This document shows positions 42,000 to 50,064 of a stretch of DNA of 51,949 bases, in pieces. The stretch is from the NCBI GenBank assembly GCA_000495735.1, contig AYMD01000002.1:23189-75137 (forward strand), given 5' to 3'. The notes under the pieces were generated by a model. It was not told the origin of the DNA. It made no database searches and worked only from the letters and a program-made list of their open reading frames with translations. Source of the DNA: an uncultured Acidilobus sp. JCHS. GTDB taxonomy: Archaea > Thermoproteota > Thermoprotei_A > Sulfolobales > Acidilobaceae. Position 1 is the first letter of the stretch. Each line of letters begins with the position of its first letter. Both the position numbers and the translations under genes were made by a program.

Positions 42000-43406
42000 A
42001 TGGGCTTCCTGGAGAGGCTTGGCAGCGCCGAGAAGCTGTACACCTTTGACGACGTCTACATAGTGCCGGGCAGGGCCCCCGTAGACCCCAGCGAGGTTGA
42101 CATCAGCAGCAGGTTCAGCAGGCACGTAAAGGTCCTGATACCGATATCCTCGTCCCCCATGGACACCGTGACCGAGTACGACATGGCCGTAGCCATGGCC
42201 TTAATGGGGGGAATAGGGGTCATACACAGGAACATGTCAAGGGAGCAGCAGGCCGAGATAGCCAGCAGGGTCAAGAGCGCCCCTCCCGTGCCAACGTCAA
42301 GGCTGTACCTGACGCCAGACGAGGAGTGCAGCAGGGCCTACGATGGACTCAGGTCCCTGGGCCTGAGGGACGCCCCCGTGGTGTCGCCCGATGGTAGGGT
42401 GGTAGGACACGTGAGGGCCTCGTCTCTGAAGGGCTGCAGGGGCAGGCCGGTGGCAGAGCTCGTCGAGCCCCCTAAGGCCTTTGACGTCAGGCGCGCGGAG
42501 GAGGCCCTCAACTTCCTGGAGTCCGGGGCCGCCGACGCTGTTGCCATAGTTGTCTCTGAAGGCGCATACGTCGGCACCGTGACCTTCGACTCCTCTCTCA
42601 ACAGGGTCACGCCCTCCCTGGACCCCGAGGGAAGGCTTGTCGTGGCCGCTGCAGTGTCCCCCTTCGACGTTGAGAGGGCAAAGCTCCTGGACAGGTACGT
42701 GGACGCAGTAGTGACAGACGTGGCCCACTTCCACAACGTGGAGGCCATGGCGGCGGCCAAGGTCATGGCTAAGGAGGTCTCGGCGGACTTCGTGGTGGGC
42801 AACATAGGGACCCGCGAGGCCGCTGTGGACGCCCTGACAATTGTTGAGAGGGTTGACGGCTTCAGGGTAGGCATAGCCGGGGGCTCTATATGCACGACGT
42901 CAAGCGTTGGAGGCGCCTACGCCCCGGCCCTCTGGGCGGTAGCGTCCGTGAGGGACGCCGCTGACCAGCACGGGGCTGACGTCCCAATAATAGCGGACGG
43001 CGGCATAAGGTCATCAGGCGACATAGTTAAGGCCCTGGCGGCTGGGGCCTCGAGCGTCATGTTGGGCTACCTGCTTGCCGGCACCGACGAGGCCTCTGCG
43101 CCGCTGATAAGGATCGGGGACAGGGCCTACAAGCCCTACAGGGGCATGGCTAGCAGGGGGGCCATGGAGAGGAGGTTCGCCGTGGACAGGTACACCAGGG
43201 CCTCGAAGAGGGTGGCCGAGGGCGTTGAGGGCGTGGTGGAGTACAGGGGCTCAGTCATGTCGGTGCTCGCCGACCTGGCGGAAGGCATAAGGGCAGGCCT
43301 TGGGTACGCCGGGGCCTCAAACATAAGGGAGCTGTGGGAGAAGGCAAGGTTTGGCCTGGCTATACCTAAGCAGGTGCCAGGGGAGCTCTTCAGGACTGGC
43401 CAGTGA
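42000..43406 (+). CDS. guaB: IMP dehydrogenase
   Basis: Oxidises IMP to XMP, the step before GuaA. The 468-residue barrel enzyme has FDDVYIVPGRAP (16-27), SSPMDTVTEYDMAVAMA (51-67), a CBS pair inserted at about 95-205, and the catalytic-loop Cys298 in AGGSICTTSSVGG. IADGGIRSSGDIVKALAAGAS follows. The loop differs from the usual GPGSICTTRxVxGVG: Arg is replaced by Ser, and DVAHGHS is changed to DVAHFHN. It may be a crenarchaeal variant; GMP reductase is less likely given the CBS domains. The ATG has GGCGGTG upstream. It lies 42 bases after guaA. Confidence 0.92.
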   Translation: MGFLERLGSAEKLYTFDDVYIVPGRAPVDPSEVDISSRFSRHVKVLIPISSSPMDTVTEYDMAVAMALMGGIGVIHRNMSREQQAEIASRVKSAPPVPTSRLYLTPDEECSRAYDGLRSLGLRDAPVVSPDGRVVGHVRASSLKGCRGRPVAELVEPPKAFDVRRAEEALNFLESGAADAVAIVVSEGAYVGTVTFDSSLNRVTPSLDPEGRLVVAAAVSPFDVERAKLLDRYVDAVVTDVAHFHNVEAMAAAKVMAKEVSADFVVGNIGTREAAVDALTIVERVDGFRVGIAGGSICTTSSVGGAYAPALWAVASVRDAADQHGADVPIIADGGIRSSGDIVKALAAGASSVMLGYLLAGTDEASAPLIRIGDRAYKPYRGMASRGAMERRFAVDRYTRASKRVAEGVEGVVEYRGSVMSVLADLAEGIRAGLGYAGASNIRELWEKARFGLAIPKQVPGELFRTGQ

Positions 43407-43552
43407 GCGTTCGCCGTCCGCTAACGCCTGCAGCCTTCAGACAGCTGTAGCGTTATCGAGTAGCTCACCACGCTGCTCTTGAGCTCAGCTTGGCAGTTCA
43501 TGTACAAGGTTATTAACTAGCTAATGGTTAGCAGTAGCTAGGCGACCTATGT

Positions 43553-43903
43553 ATGGTATTTCGTAAGATATCAGTCTTGGCCAAGATCTTTGATGAAAGG
43601 GATCACGCTGTCGTCATGGTGAACAACGTCCCAGTGCTCATAGTCAAGTACAACGGCAAGTTCTACGCCATGGACGCCAGGTGCCCTCACATGGGCTGCG
43701 GCGTGCTCAGCGAGGTTCAGGACGGGCACATTGCCGTCTGCCCGCTCCATAAGGCCAAGTTCGACGTGCTGACAGGCGACATGGTTTCACAGCCAATAGT
43801 CATGCCTGAGAGGCAGTGCGAGTTCAACAGGGAGCTGCACCCCCCGCTTAAGAGGTACGACGTGAGGGTGAGCCCTGAGGGCCTCCTTGAGATCGATATC
43901 TAG
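43553..43903 (+). CDS. Rieske [2Fe-2S] ferredoxin
   Basis: A 116-residue soluble Rieske-type protein. The cluster ligands are visible as Cys44 and His46 (CPHMGC) and Cys63 and His66 (CPLHKAKFD). The N-terminus has ERDHAVVMVNNVPVLIVKYNGKFYAM, the usual strand region. No membrane anchor is present, so it is a soluble electron carrier, as in aromatic dioxygenase systems, rather than a bc1-type subunit. It stands alone with a TTATTAAC box about 40 bases upstream. No oxygenase or reductase partner is nearby. Confidence 0.9.
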   Translation: MVFRKISVLAKIFDERDHAVVMVNNVPVLIVKYNGKFYAMDARCPHMGCGVLSEVQDGHIAVCPLHKAKFDVLTGDMVSQPIVMPERQCEFNRELHPPLKRYDVRVSPEGLLEIDI

Positions 43904-44260
43904 CGGGGAGCTTCAACGTAATGGCCTTGTCTCACAGGGCTATCATGCCCTTAGGCGGCGTAAGAGCTGGCCTCCTCTCTGTCCTGAAGGGCGAGGGCTC
44001 CTTAGGCGAGGAGGTCAGCTGTAAGGCGTGGGCCCTGCCTACTTCTTTTACAAGTATTATGACATACTCCTCGCCGCCTACCATATAGTTCTCCTCACGG
44101 GCGGCCAAGTCCATGTAGCCGCGTATGGCCTCCTACACATCGCATTTAGACCGCCATGCCGTAAATGTCATGTTGGCTCTGCGGCCAGGCCCTCGGCCTG
44201 CTCAACGACAACGCCGCGGCTGAGTTGCCACTTATCGCTGTCGGCCTCAGCTGCGGCCAC
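43904..44260. other. 357-bp region with possible gene remnants
   Basis: No intact gene is supported. On the minus strand, two short frames read like coding sequence: 43932-44114 (with MVGGEEYVIILVKEVG) and one from about 44258 (VAAAEADSDKWQLSRG) ending in a stop near 44168. They are separated by stops. They may be pieces of a decayed gene downstream of the GH12 gene. Confidence 0.4.
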
Positions 44261-45136
44261 TTAATTCTGGGGCAGGACAAGGACGCCGTACGAGTTCAGC
44301 CTGTACCTGGCCAGGACGCTCACCTTAGTTGGGGGCCATGTTAGCGACGTGTACTCCATGCCGAGCTCCAGGCCGTTAAGGTAGAGGTCCATGACCTCGC
44401 TCCCCCACGGCAGCAGCTCCTGAAGGGACCTGAGCATCAGGGTCAGAGGCACGAGCACGCTACCCGAGGCCAGGGGCGGCTCCATGACGAACGCCACGTA
44501 GGTCCAGCGGCCGGGCCCCATGGGGTCGGCTATGTAAACTCCCCAGTTAACGACGCCGGGCCTGCCGTTCACGACAGTGGGCAGCCCAAGGGTCCGATTT
44601 GGCGACTGGTAGCCCATTGGGTTAAAGCCGGGGCTACGGTAGAGCCATATCATGACTTCAAGCTCCCTGGGCCCCACTCTGCCCTGGCCTGGCCCCCTGG
44701 TCAGCCACAGGTCGAAGGCCAGGTTGCCCCTGCCGTTCGGGAACTCTACCAGGTAATCAACGTAGGCGAGGGCCTGGGGGAGCTGGCCTACCTTGGCTGG
44801 CAGCTGGAGCAGGGGGGATGTGCTAGTTGAGAGCGAGCCCCAGGGCTTGTAGCCATATATGACCTCCGGGTAGCCCAGCACGGTCTCAGGGGGCCTCGTG
44901 GCCGTGGCCTCGCTGTAGGAGACCACAACGTTCAGGCCGTCGCTGCACAGCTTAGCGGAGGAGTTACCCCAGCCCTCCCAGGTGTTCCAGGGGTTTGGGT
45001 CCACAACCACGCTGTGACCTTCAGGGTCCTTCACCGCCACCCAGCCGGGCTCCCCAGCCTTTGTGGAGGAGGCCTCCACGCAGTCCCTGAGGCCGCTGGG
45101 AGGCATGAGGTTAAGGTAGCCCCCAAGCGACTTCAA
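44261..45136 (-). CDS. GH12 endoglucanase-like protein lacking a signal peptide
   Basis: A 291-residue protein matching glycoside hydrolase family 12 (beta-1,4-glucanase). Landmarks are PWNTWEGW (49-56), VLGYPEVIYGYKPWG (86-100), the nucleophile region ELEVMIWLY with Glu160, VNWGVYIADP, and the acid/base region LELGMEYTS with Glu261. The catalytic domain seems complete, but the frame starts with TTG at residue SLGGYLNLMPPSG, with no hydrophobic leader, and an in-frame TGA lies nine codons upstream. Archaeal GH12 enzymes are normally exported. The region just upstream is the end of duplicated copy B, which may have removed the gene's 5' end. Confidence 0.75.
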   Translation of the reverse strand: MKSLGGYLNLMPPSGLRDCVEASSTKAGEPGWVAVKDPEGHSVVVDPNPWNTWEGWGNSSAKLCSDGLNVVVSYSEATATRPPETVLGYPEVIYGYKPWGSLSTSTSPLLQLPAKVGQLPQALAYVDYLVEFPNGRGNLAFDLWLTRGPGQGRVGPRELEVMIWLYRSPGFNPMGYQSPNRTLGLPTVVNGRPGVVNWGVYIADPMGPGRWTYVAFVMEPPLASGSVLVPLTLMLRSLQELLPWGSEVMDLYLNGLELGMEYTSLTWPPTKVSVLARYRLNSYGVLVLPQN

Positions 45137-45446
45137 GGGCGCTTCCCAGGCAAGGTGACCTCAGGAGGCTATATCCTCTGCTGCAGCCGTTTGTCCCGCG
45201 CCCTCGCCTCAATCACCTGTCTATTCATAACCGAGCGTAGGGCTTTCGCCTCGCCCACAGGGCCCTAGCGGCGCCGTTGGCGTCATGGGCGGCCGTCGGG
45301 CCCAACGGCGTGGGGCCCCATCTACGGCGCCTCCCAGGCGTAAGTTTCAGCCCCTCTGCCTTTGCGGGTCACGAGGTTTAGAGGTTCATGCCAAAAAGCC
45401 AAAGAATAAAGGCCTTTACTAGGGCGCTTAGGCGCCCCTTTAGCCT
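45137..45446. other. 310-bp region between GH12 and copy B
   Basis: No gene is supported. From 45240 to 45446 it matches, on the reverse strand, the 3' tail of copy A, including the terminator. It has an extra segment of about 50 bases (45263-45311) with an imperfect inverted repeat (CGCCGTTGG and CCAACGGCG). The rest (45137-45239) should contain the GH12 promoter, but I see no good TATA box. Confidence 0.5.
45391..45438 (-). terminator. Hairpin terminator of copy B
   Basis: On the minus strand, GGGCGC pairs with GCGCCC (45422-45437) around a four-base loop, followed by TTTATTCTTTGGCTTTTT. It is the same element as after copy A. Confidence 0.6.
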
Positions 45447-47027
45447 TCAGGGCGATGAGCTCACGTTTATGAGCACCAGCTTCCCGGGCAGGGTGAAGCC
45501 GTAGCCGCTGGCGTTATAGTACACGGGGGTCAGGTCATTGAAGTATACGTTAACGTAATAGCCACGCGGCAGGCTGTTGAACGCCATAATTTCGTTAAAC
45601 ACCAGGTACTGGAAGGGGACAAGGACCCCCGCTATTAGATCCGCGGAGGCTGTTGCCCCTGGCTGGCCGAAATCCTTGCCCTCCATCACTGACGCTATGG
45701 CCGAGCCAAGGTCGATGCCCGCGCCCAAAGGGCTTATGATAGTTCCGTTAACGCCGTGTGAGAGCTCATAAGAGAGCTCTATGAAGTTACCGCCAGGCCT
45801 CACCGTAGCGTAATACGTCAGGTTCGTGGCGTAGTCCTCCCATATGACTGGCGCTGGCGTGTTCGGCAGAGGGCACGTGGAGTTCATGCCAGCCTTGAAG
45901 AAGTAGCTTGAGTTCTGCATGAGGACCTGTTGCTCACGAGCCCACTCGCTCAGGTTGACGCACTTATCGTAGCCCCACCAATAGTAGAGCCCAAGGCCCG
46001 TGTAGCTCACGAACTTCGTGGGCTTAAACTTCGCGATCCTAGCCTCCGTCGGCTGGAGGCTGAGGTACCAGGTTACTGGCCTGCCGAAGGCGCTCACCTC
46101 AGTCCAGTTGACCAGCGCGCCCTGGCCAACTATGTAGAGCTGGCTTATGTCAGGCCCTTTCTCATTTTGCAACAGGATATAGGCCACTGTGCCGATGGAC
46201 AAGATGCTCGTGAAGTCGAGCGCAGGCCCCATTACCGGGGAAAGCGTCCTGACGGCCTGTAGCAGGTTCCCCGACTCAGCAACTCTTAGAGCGGCCTCGA
46301 ACTCGCTGCCAGACAACGTGACGGAGTCCACGATGGCAGGGAATCCTTCTGTTGATATCTCCACGTCCGCTACGCCTCCACTAGCAGAGCTGGGCTGCGC
46401 TAAGGCCACAGCGAGGCTTATGGGGGCCATGCCCGTGTCGTTAGGGTACCAAGCAATTACGTGAGGTACCACGTAGAATGGGGGTGGGAATGCCAACGTA
46501 TCACCTGAGCCCCTTGCGTTCGCCCCGCTGGCCTTCACGACGGTAATGAAGGGGCGGCCCATCACAGCGTTTACTACCATGCCCAAAATGCCGCTCAGCG
46601 GGAGGCTCAGGTTGAGGGGCCTGTAGAAGGGCTGAGCCACGAGCTCGACGCTGCCGTTGGGCAGGCGTATGTAGTACGAGACCCAAATTATTATCGATGG
46701 CTCAAAGACGCCTATGGCAACCTTGCCATAAGCGTGAACCCAGTCCTCGGCCCAGCTGGCCAGCTTTCTCAGGCCTATCACCGCCTGGAACCCAGTCCCG
46801 TTGTAGATAGGCATGAACTCGGTTCCGTTAGGGGTCGGCGCCCAGGCCCACACTGAGAAGGAGGCGTTAGTTAGCCAGACCAGCAAGCCGTAGCTTCCTA
46901 TAGCGTAAGCCCTTACTATCACGCTTCCCCTGTAGAACAGGTTAGGCGTCGCGTAGAACAGCTCCGCGAGCAGCAAGGCCGAGACAATGACAATAAGGAC
47001 GAGGGCCAAGGCCCTGGCGGTCCTCAA
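45447..47027 (-). CDS. Secreted protein, intact paralogue (copy B)
   Basis: A 526-residue extracellular protein of unknown function and the intact relative of 34515-36218. It has an N-terminal signal/anchor helix (about 5-27), VRAYAIGSYGLLVWLTNASFSV, and FEPSIIIWVSYYIRLPNGSVELV where copy A has its stop. Two short conserved blocks, VPHVIAWYPNDTGMAPISLA and CVNLSEWA, are nearly identical between copies. The C-terminus YYNASGYGFTLPGKLVLINV ends without a second membrane helix. Asn-x-Ser/Thr sites are frequent. The start is TTG, with AATTTAAATAG at about 47059-47069 as TATA box. Confidence 0.7.
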   Translation of the reverse strand: MRTARALALVLIVIVSALLLAELFYATPNLFYRGSVIVRAYAIGSYGLLVWLTNASFSVWAWAPTPNGTEFMPIYNGTGFQAVIGLRKLASWAEDWVHAYGKVAIGVFEPSIIIWVSYYIRLPNGSVELVAQPFYRPLNLSLPLSGILGMVVNAVMGRPFITVVKASGANARGSGDTLAFPPPFYVVPHVIAWYPNDTGMAPISLAVALAQPSSASGGVADVEISTEGFPAIVDSVTLSGSEFEAALRVAESGNLLQAVRTLSPVMGPALDFTSILSIGTVAYILLQNEKGPDISQLYIVGQGALVNWTEVSAFGRPVTWYLSLQPTEARIAKFKPTKFVSYTGLGLYYWWGYDKCVNLSEWAREQQVLMQNSSYFFKAGMNSTCPLPNTPAPVIWEDYATNLTYYATVRPGGNFIELSYELSHGVNGTIISPLGAGIDLGSAIASVMEGKDFGQPGATASADLIAGVLVPFQYLVFNEIMAFNSLPRGYYVNVYFNDLTPVYYNASGYGFTLPGKLVLINVSSSP

Positions 47028-47114
47028 GAGGGCACCCAGAACTACTTTGTGCTTATGAAATTTAAATAGTTCTTGAAGCCCTCTAAGTCAAGGCGCGTCC
47101 TGGCTTTCAATTGG

Positions 47115-47162
47115 CGAGGCGCCTCGTCACGTGGGGCCTCAGCGTGCTTAGGGGCCTCGTCA
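47115..47162. promoter_or_regulatory. Palindrome and direct repeats upstream of the winged-helix gene
   Basis: CGAGGCGCCTCG (47115-47126) is a perfect palindrome followed by TCACGTG. The stretch GGCGCCTCGTCA (47118-47129) recurs as GGGGCCTCGTCA at 47151-47162, 33 bases later. Both lie between copy B's promoter and the TATA box of the regulator gene, so they are candidate operators, possibly for self-regulation. Confidence 0.45.
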
Positions 47163-47185
47163 GAAGAGCTTATCTTTGACGAGCC

Positions 47186-47193
47186 CTTTAAAG
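47186..47193 (+). promoter_or_regulatory. TATA box for the winged-helix fusion gene
   Basis: CTTTAAAG is centred about 24 bases before the TTG at 47213, a spacing that predicts a leaderless transcript for the regulator-exporter operon. Confidence 0.5.
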
Positions 47194-47212
47194 AGACTGA
47201 GCGGGTGGGCGG

Positions 47213-48514
47213 TTGCCCGAGGACATCTACGAGGCCATATCTCACCCGACCAGGAGGGCCATAGTGAAGGCCCTGGGCGAGAGGGGACACATGACCTTCA
47301 CTGAGCTCATGGAGGCCGCCAACGTCAAGGACACGGGCACCATGACATTCCACCTCAGGAAGCTGTCGGCCCTGGTGACCAGGAACGCCTCAGGCGAGTA
47401 CGAGCTGACGGAGCTGGGCAGGAGGGCCTACGAGGCCATAAAGATGATAGAGGGACAGGGGGCAGCCCCTGCTAAGGAGGCCGCTGGGCCTTCAGCCCCC
47501 GCGGGCGGGGCCAAGGAGGAGGGAGTGGGGCTGCTCATAATATCGAACAGGGTCAACGTTGACATTGACAGGGCTCTGCTTGAGGACGCAAAGGCTCAGG
47601 GCAGGAGGGTGCTGGTCAGGGACTGCGCCTTCGTCAAGGTGCTCGACGACGTTGATGAGAACCTCGTGAAGGAGGCGCTGGAGGGCATAGAGAGCAGCGC
47701 CTTCGTAGAGGCCCCGAAGAGGCTCTCAGGCGTGCTCAACCCCAGGATGAGCTACGTGGCCTTCGTGAGCTTCAAGGACCACGTAGAGCCCTCATCGTCA
47801 TTCATGGGTCTCGAGAGGACTGTACTCAAGGACTTCCTGCCCGCGGCCCTCCTGGGCTCCCTGAAGTCAGGGCTCCTCAGGGGCTGGCACTGGAGGGCGA
47901 AGCGCACCCTCGTCTACAGCTCCCCCCTCAGGGCCTACAGGTCGGTGAAGCTTGACGTTGAGGACTCCGAGCTCAGGCTGACGAGGGGCGAGGGCAAGGT
48001 TGAGTTCTACAGCTATGACTCAAGCTGCAAGTACGACGTGGGTGAGGACAACGACGAGCTCGCCATAAAGGCCAAGGACTGCGAGGTCGAGCTCTCCCTC
48101 CGGCCTGGGGCAACCTCGCTCGAGCTCAGCGCCGAGGACTCTGACGTCAAAGTTGACTACAGGGGCCTAAGCAGGGTGGATGTTGAGGCCCTTGACTCGA
48201 ACGTAAGGCTGTCCCTTGACGACATGGGGGAGTCAGAGCTCGGTGTTAGGGTTGAGGACAGCTTCGCCGCCCTGAACATAGCTTATGGCGAGCTCAGGGG
48301 CAGGTCCAAGATATCGGCCAGGGCCGAGGGCTCAAGCCTCGACATAGAGGCCACCGTGAAGGGGAACGCCAGGGTCACGCCAGTTGTCAAGAGCAACGAG
48401 GACAGCGCTGTCAGCATAGAAGTTGACAGCTCCCTGAGCGGGGGCGAGGGGGAGATAGCACTTGAGCTGAGCTCAAGCGACAGCCACGTCAAGGCCAAGT
48501 TCTCAAGGAGGTGA
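47213..48514 (+). CDS. Winged-helix (ArsR-like) protein fused to a beta-repeat domain
   Basis: A 433-residue fusion. Residues 1-80 form a winged helix of the ArsR/HTH_20 type (EAISHPTRRAIVKALGERG, then MTFHLRKLSALV with the recognition helix). A linker of Ala/Gly/Pro follows (about 83-100), then a 110-residue alpha/beta part. From about 235 to the end, repeated short strands rich in Asp/Ser/Glu (VEDSELRL, AEDSDVKVDY, EALDSNVRLSL) form a DUF4097-like beta-helix/adhesin fold, here without export signal. It lies four bases upstream of an ABC exporter, whose expression it may control. The ligand is unknown. Confidence 0.75.
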   Translation: MPEDIYEAISHPTRRAIVKALGERGHMTFTELMEAANVKDTGTMTFHLRKLSALVTRNASGEYELTELGRRAYEAIKMIEGQGAAPAKEAAGPSAPAGGAKEEGVGLLIISNRVNVDIDRALLEDAKAQGRRVLVRDCAFVKVLDDVDENLVKEALEGIESSAFVEAPKRLSGVLNPRMSYVAFVSFKDHVEPSSSFMGLERTVLKDFLPAALLGSLKSGLLRGWHWRAKRTLVYSSPLRAYRSVKLDVEDSELRLTRGEGKVEFYSYDSSCKYDVGEDNDELAIKAKDCEVELSLRPGATSLELSAEDSDVKVDYRGLSRVDVEALDSNVRLSLDDMGESELGVRVEDSFAALNIAYGELRGRSKISARAEGSSLDIEATVKGNARVTPVVKSNEDSAVSIEVDSSLSGGEGEIALELSSSDSHVKAKFSRR

Positions 48515-48518
48515 GGCC

Positions 48519-49346
48519 ATGAGCCCCAACGCCATAGAGGTCGTGGGCCTGAGCAAGTCCTACGGCAAGGTAGTGGCCCTGGAGGACGTAAGCCTTGAGG
48601 TGAGGAAGGGGGAGCTCGTCTCCCTGCTGGGCCCCAACGGGGCCGGCAAGACGACGCTCGTGAGGCACCTCTACTGCGAGCTGAGGCCGGAGAAGGGCTT
48701 CGTCAGGGTCCTCGGCGTGGACCCGTGTGACAGGGAGGTGAGGCTCAGGATGGGGGTGACGCCCCAGGAGGCGCAGCCCTACGGGGACCTCACGGTCTTC
48801 GACAACGTCTACTACGCCGCAAGGGTGAGGGGCGTGCCAAGGGATAAGGCCAGGGAGATGGCCCTCGAGACCATAAGGAGGCTCGGCCTCTGGGAGCACA
48901 GGGACAGGTACGTCATGGACCTCTCAGGCGGCCTGAGGAGGAGGACGCTGGTGGCCATGGCCGTCGTCCACTCCCCTGAGGTGCTGGTGCTTGATGAGCC
49001 TACGACGGGCCTTGACCCAATGGGTAGGAGGGAGTTCTGGGACGTGCTGAGGCAGCTCAAGGGCGAGGGCAGGGCCATACTCCTGACCACCCACTACATG
49101 GAGGAGGCGGAGGCGCTCTCAGACAGGGTCTACTTCATAAACAGGAAGGTGTTGGCTGAGGGCACACCCGCTGAGCTCAGGAAGAGGTTCGCCTTCTACT
49201 ACGAGGTCATTGACCTGGAGGAGGGGAAGGTGTACAAGGTCAGGGAGGACGAGGTTAAGGAGTTCGTGGCGAAGCTCAGGGGGAAGTTCGAGGTCAGGGC
49301 GCCCTCCCTTGAGGAGGTCTACCTTGAGGTGATGAAGGGTGCTTAG
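48519..49346 (+). CDS. ABC transporter ATP-binding protein
   Basis: A 275-residue ATPase of the CcmA/ABC-2 export type. Walker A is GPNGAGKT (38-45), the Q-loop is in GVTPQEAQPYGDLTVFDN, the signature is LSGGLRRRTLVAMAV (about 133-147), and Walker B is VLVLDEPTTGLDP, followed by the switch-His segment LLTTHYMEEAE. A C-terminal extension (VIDLEEGKVYKVREDEV) is common in drug or polysaccharide exporters. The ATG start follows the regulator gene's stop with GGAGG present. It overlaps the permease gene by eight bases. Confidence 0.92.
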   Translation: MSPNAIEVVGLSKSYGKVVALEDVSLEVRKGELVSLLGPNGAGKTTLVRHLYCELRPEKGFVRVLGVDPCDREVRLRMGVTPQEAQPYGDLTVFDNVYYAARVRGVPRDKAREMALETIRRLGLWEHRDRYVMDLSGGLRRRTLVAMAVVHSPEVLVLDEPTTGLDPMGRREFWDVLRQLKGEGRAILLTTHYMEEAEALSDRVYFINRKVLAEGTPAELRKRFAFYYEVIDLEEGKVYKVREDEVKEFVAKLRGKFEVRAPSLEEVYLEVMKGA

Positions 49347-50058
49347 GGAGCTTACGTCCCTCATAGAGATGTCCTTCAGGCAGATGAAGGCGTACCTTGC
49401 AGTGAACCTCTTCTTCGCCATCGTGTTCCCGGTGGCAATGATCTTTGGCTTCAGCTACATAGTTAGGGGCCCCGCCGTCTACTACTTCGTCTCGGGCGTA
49501 ATAGTGCTCCAGGTCTCCCTGAGCAACATACTCTCAGTGCCCCAGAACATAGGCTGGGACAGGGAGAACGGCAGGCTCTCGCTAATAATATCCATGGGGG
49601 TCCCGCTCTGGGCCTACGCCATAGCGATGACGTTGCCGAACAACCTCTACGCCATGGGCTCGGGCCTCCTTGTGCTGGGTGTAGCGGTGGCCATGGGGTA
49701 CCTGTCCGTAAGCCCTGGGGGCCTGGCCATGCTGATCCTGGCGCTGCTCGTAAGCTCTATCCAGGGCTCGATGGTTGGCCTACTCATGGCTGCGAGGATA
49801 AGGAACTGGAGGCTGCTGCAGCAGGTCAGCCAAATAGCGGGGTTCGGCTTCAGCTTCTTCGCCCCCGTCTACTTCCCCCTGAGCGTAGTGCCGAGGTACC
49901 TGCTGCCCCTCGCCATGCTTGAGCCGACGACCTATGCGGCCCAGGCCATAAGGCTCTCCCTGCTCGGCGACCCAGCCTCCTTCGTCTGGGACCTCGGCAC
50001 TGTGGTCTACGGAGCCGTGATGGCCACCCTGGCTAGCAAGTGGGGCCTGAAGGCCTAA
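49339..50058 (+). CDS. ABC-2 type transporter permease
   Basis: A 239-residue membrane protein with about six helices (near 18-40, 45-65, 88-115, 120-145, 155-180 and 215-235). The N-terminal amphipathic LIEMSFRQMKAYLAVN is typical of ABC-2 permeases. It starts inside the ATPase gene, and together they would form a dimeric exporter. The substrate is unknown; candidates are lipids, peptides, or a compound sensed by the adjacent winged-helix protein. Confidence 0.88.
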   Translation: MLRELTSLIEMSFRQMKAYLAVNLFFAIVFPVAMIFGFSYIVRGPAVYYFVSGVIVLQVSLSNILSVPQNIGWDRENGRLSLIISMGVPLWAYAIAMTLPNNLYAMGSGLLVLGVAVAMGYLSVSPGGLAMLILALLVSSIQGSMVGLLMAARIRNWRLLQQVSQIAGFGFSFFAPVYFPLSVVPRYLLPLAMLEPTTYAAQAIRLSLLGDPASFVWDLGTVVYGAVMATLASKWGLKA

Positions 50059-50064
50059 AATGAG

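Larger units (their letters stand above)
45240..47070 (-). repeat. Copy B of the duplicated, inverted ~1.9-kb unit
   Basis: The reverse-strand partner of 34471-36388. It includes the promoter, the intact gene, the terminator and the 3' tail. The nucleotide match is clearly visible at both ends (TTGAGGACC start; CTAGTAAA and ACCTCTAAACCTCGTG in the tail), with more divergence in the middle of the gene. Confidence 0.75.
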
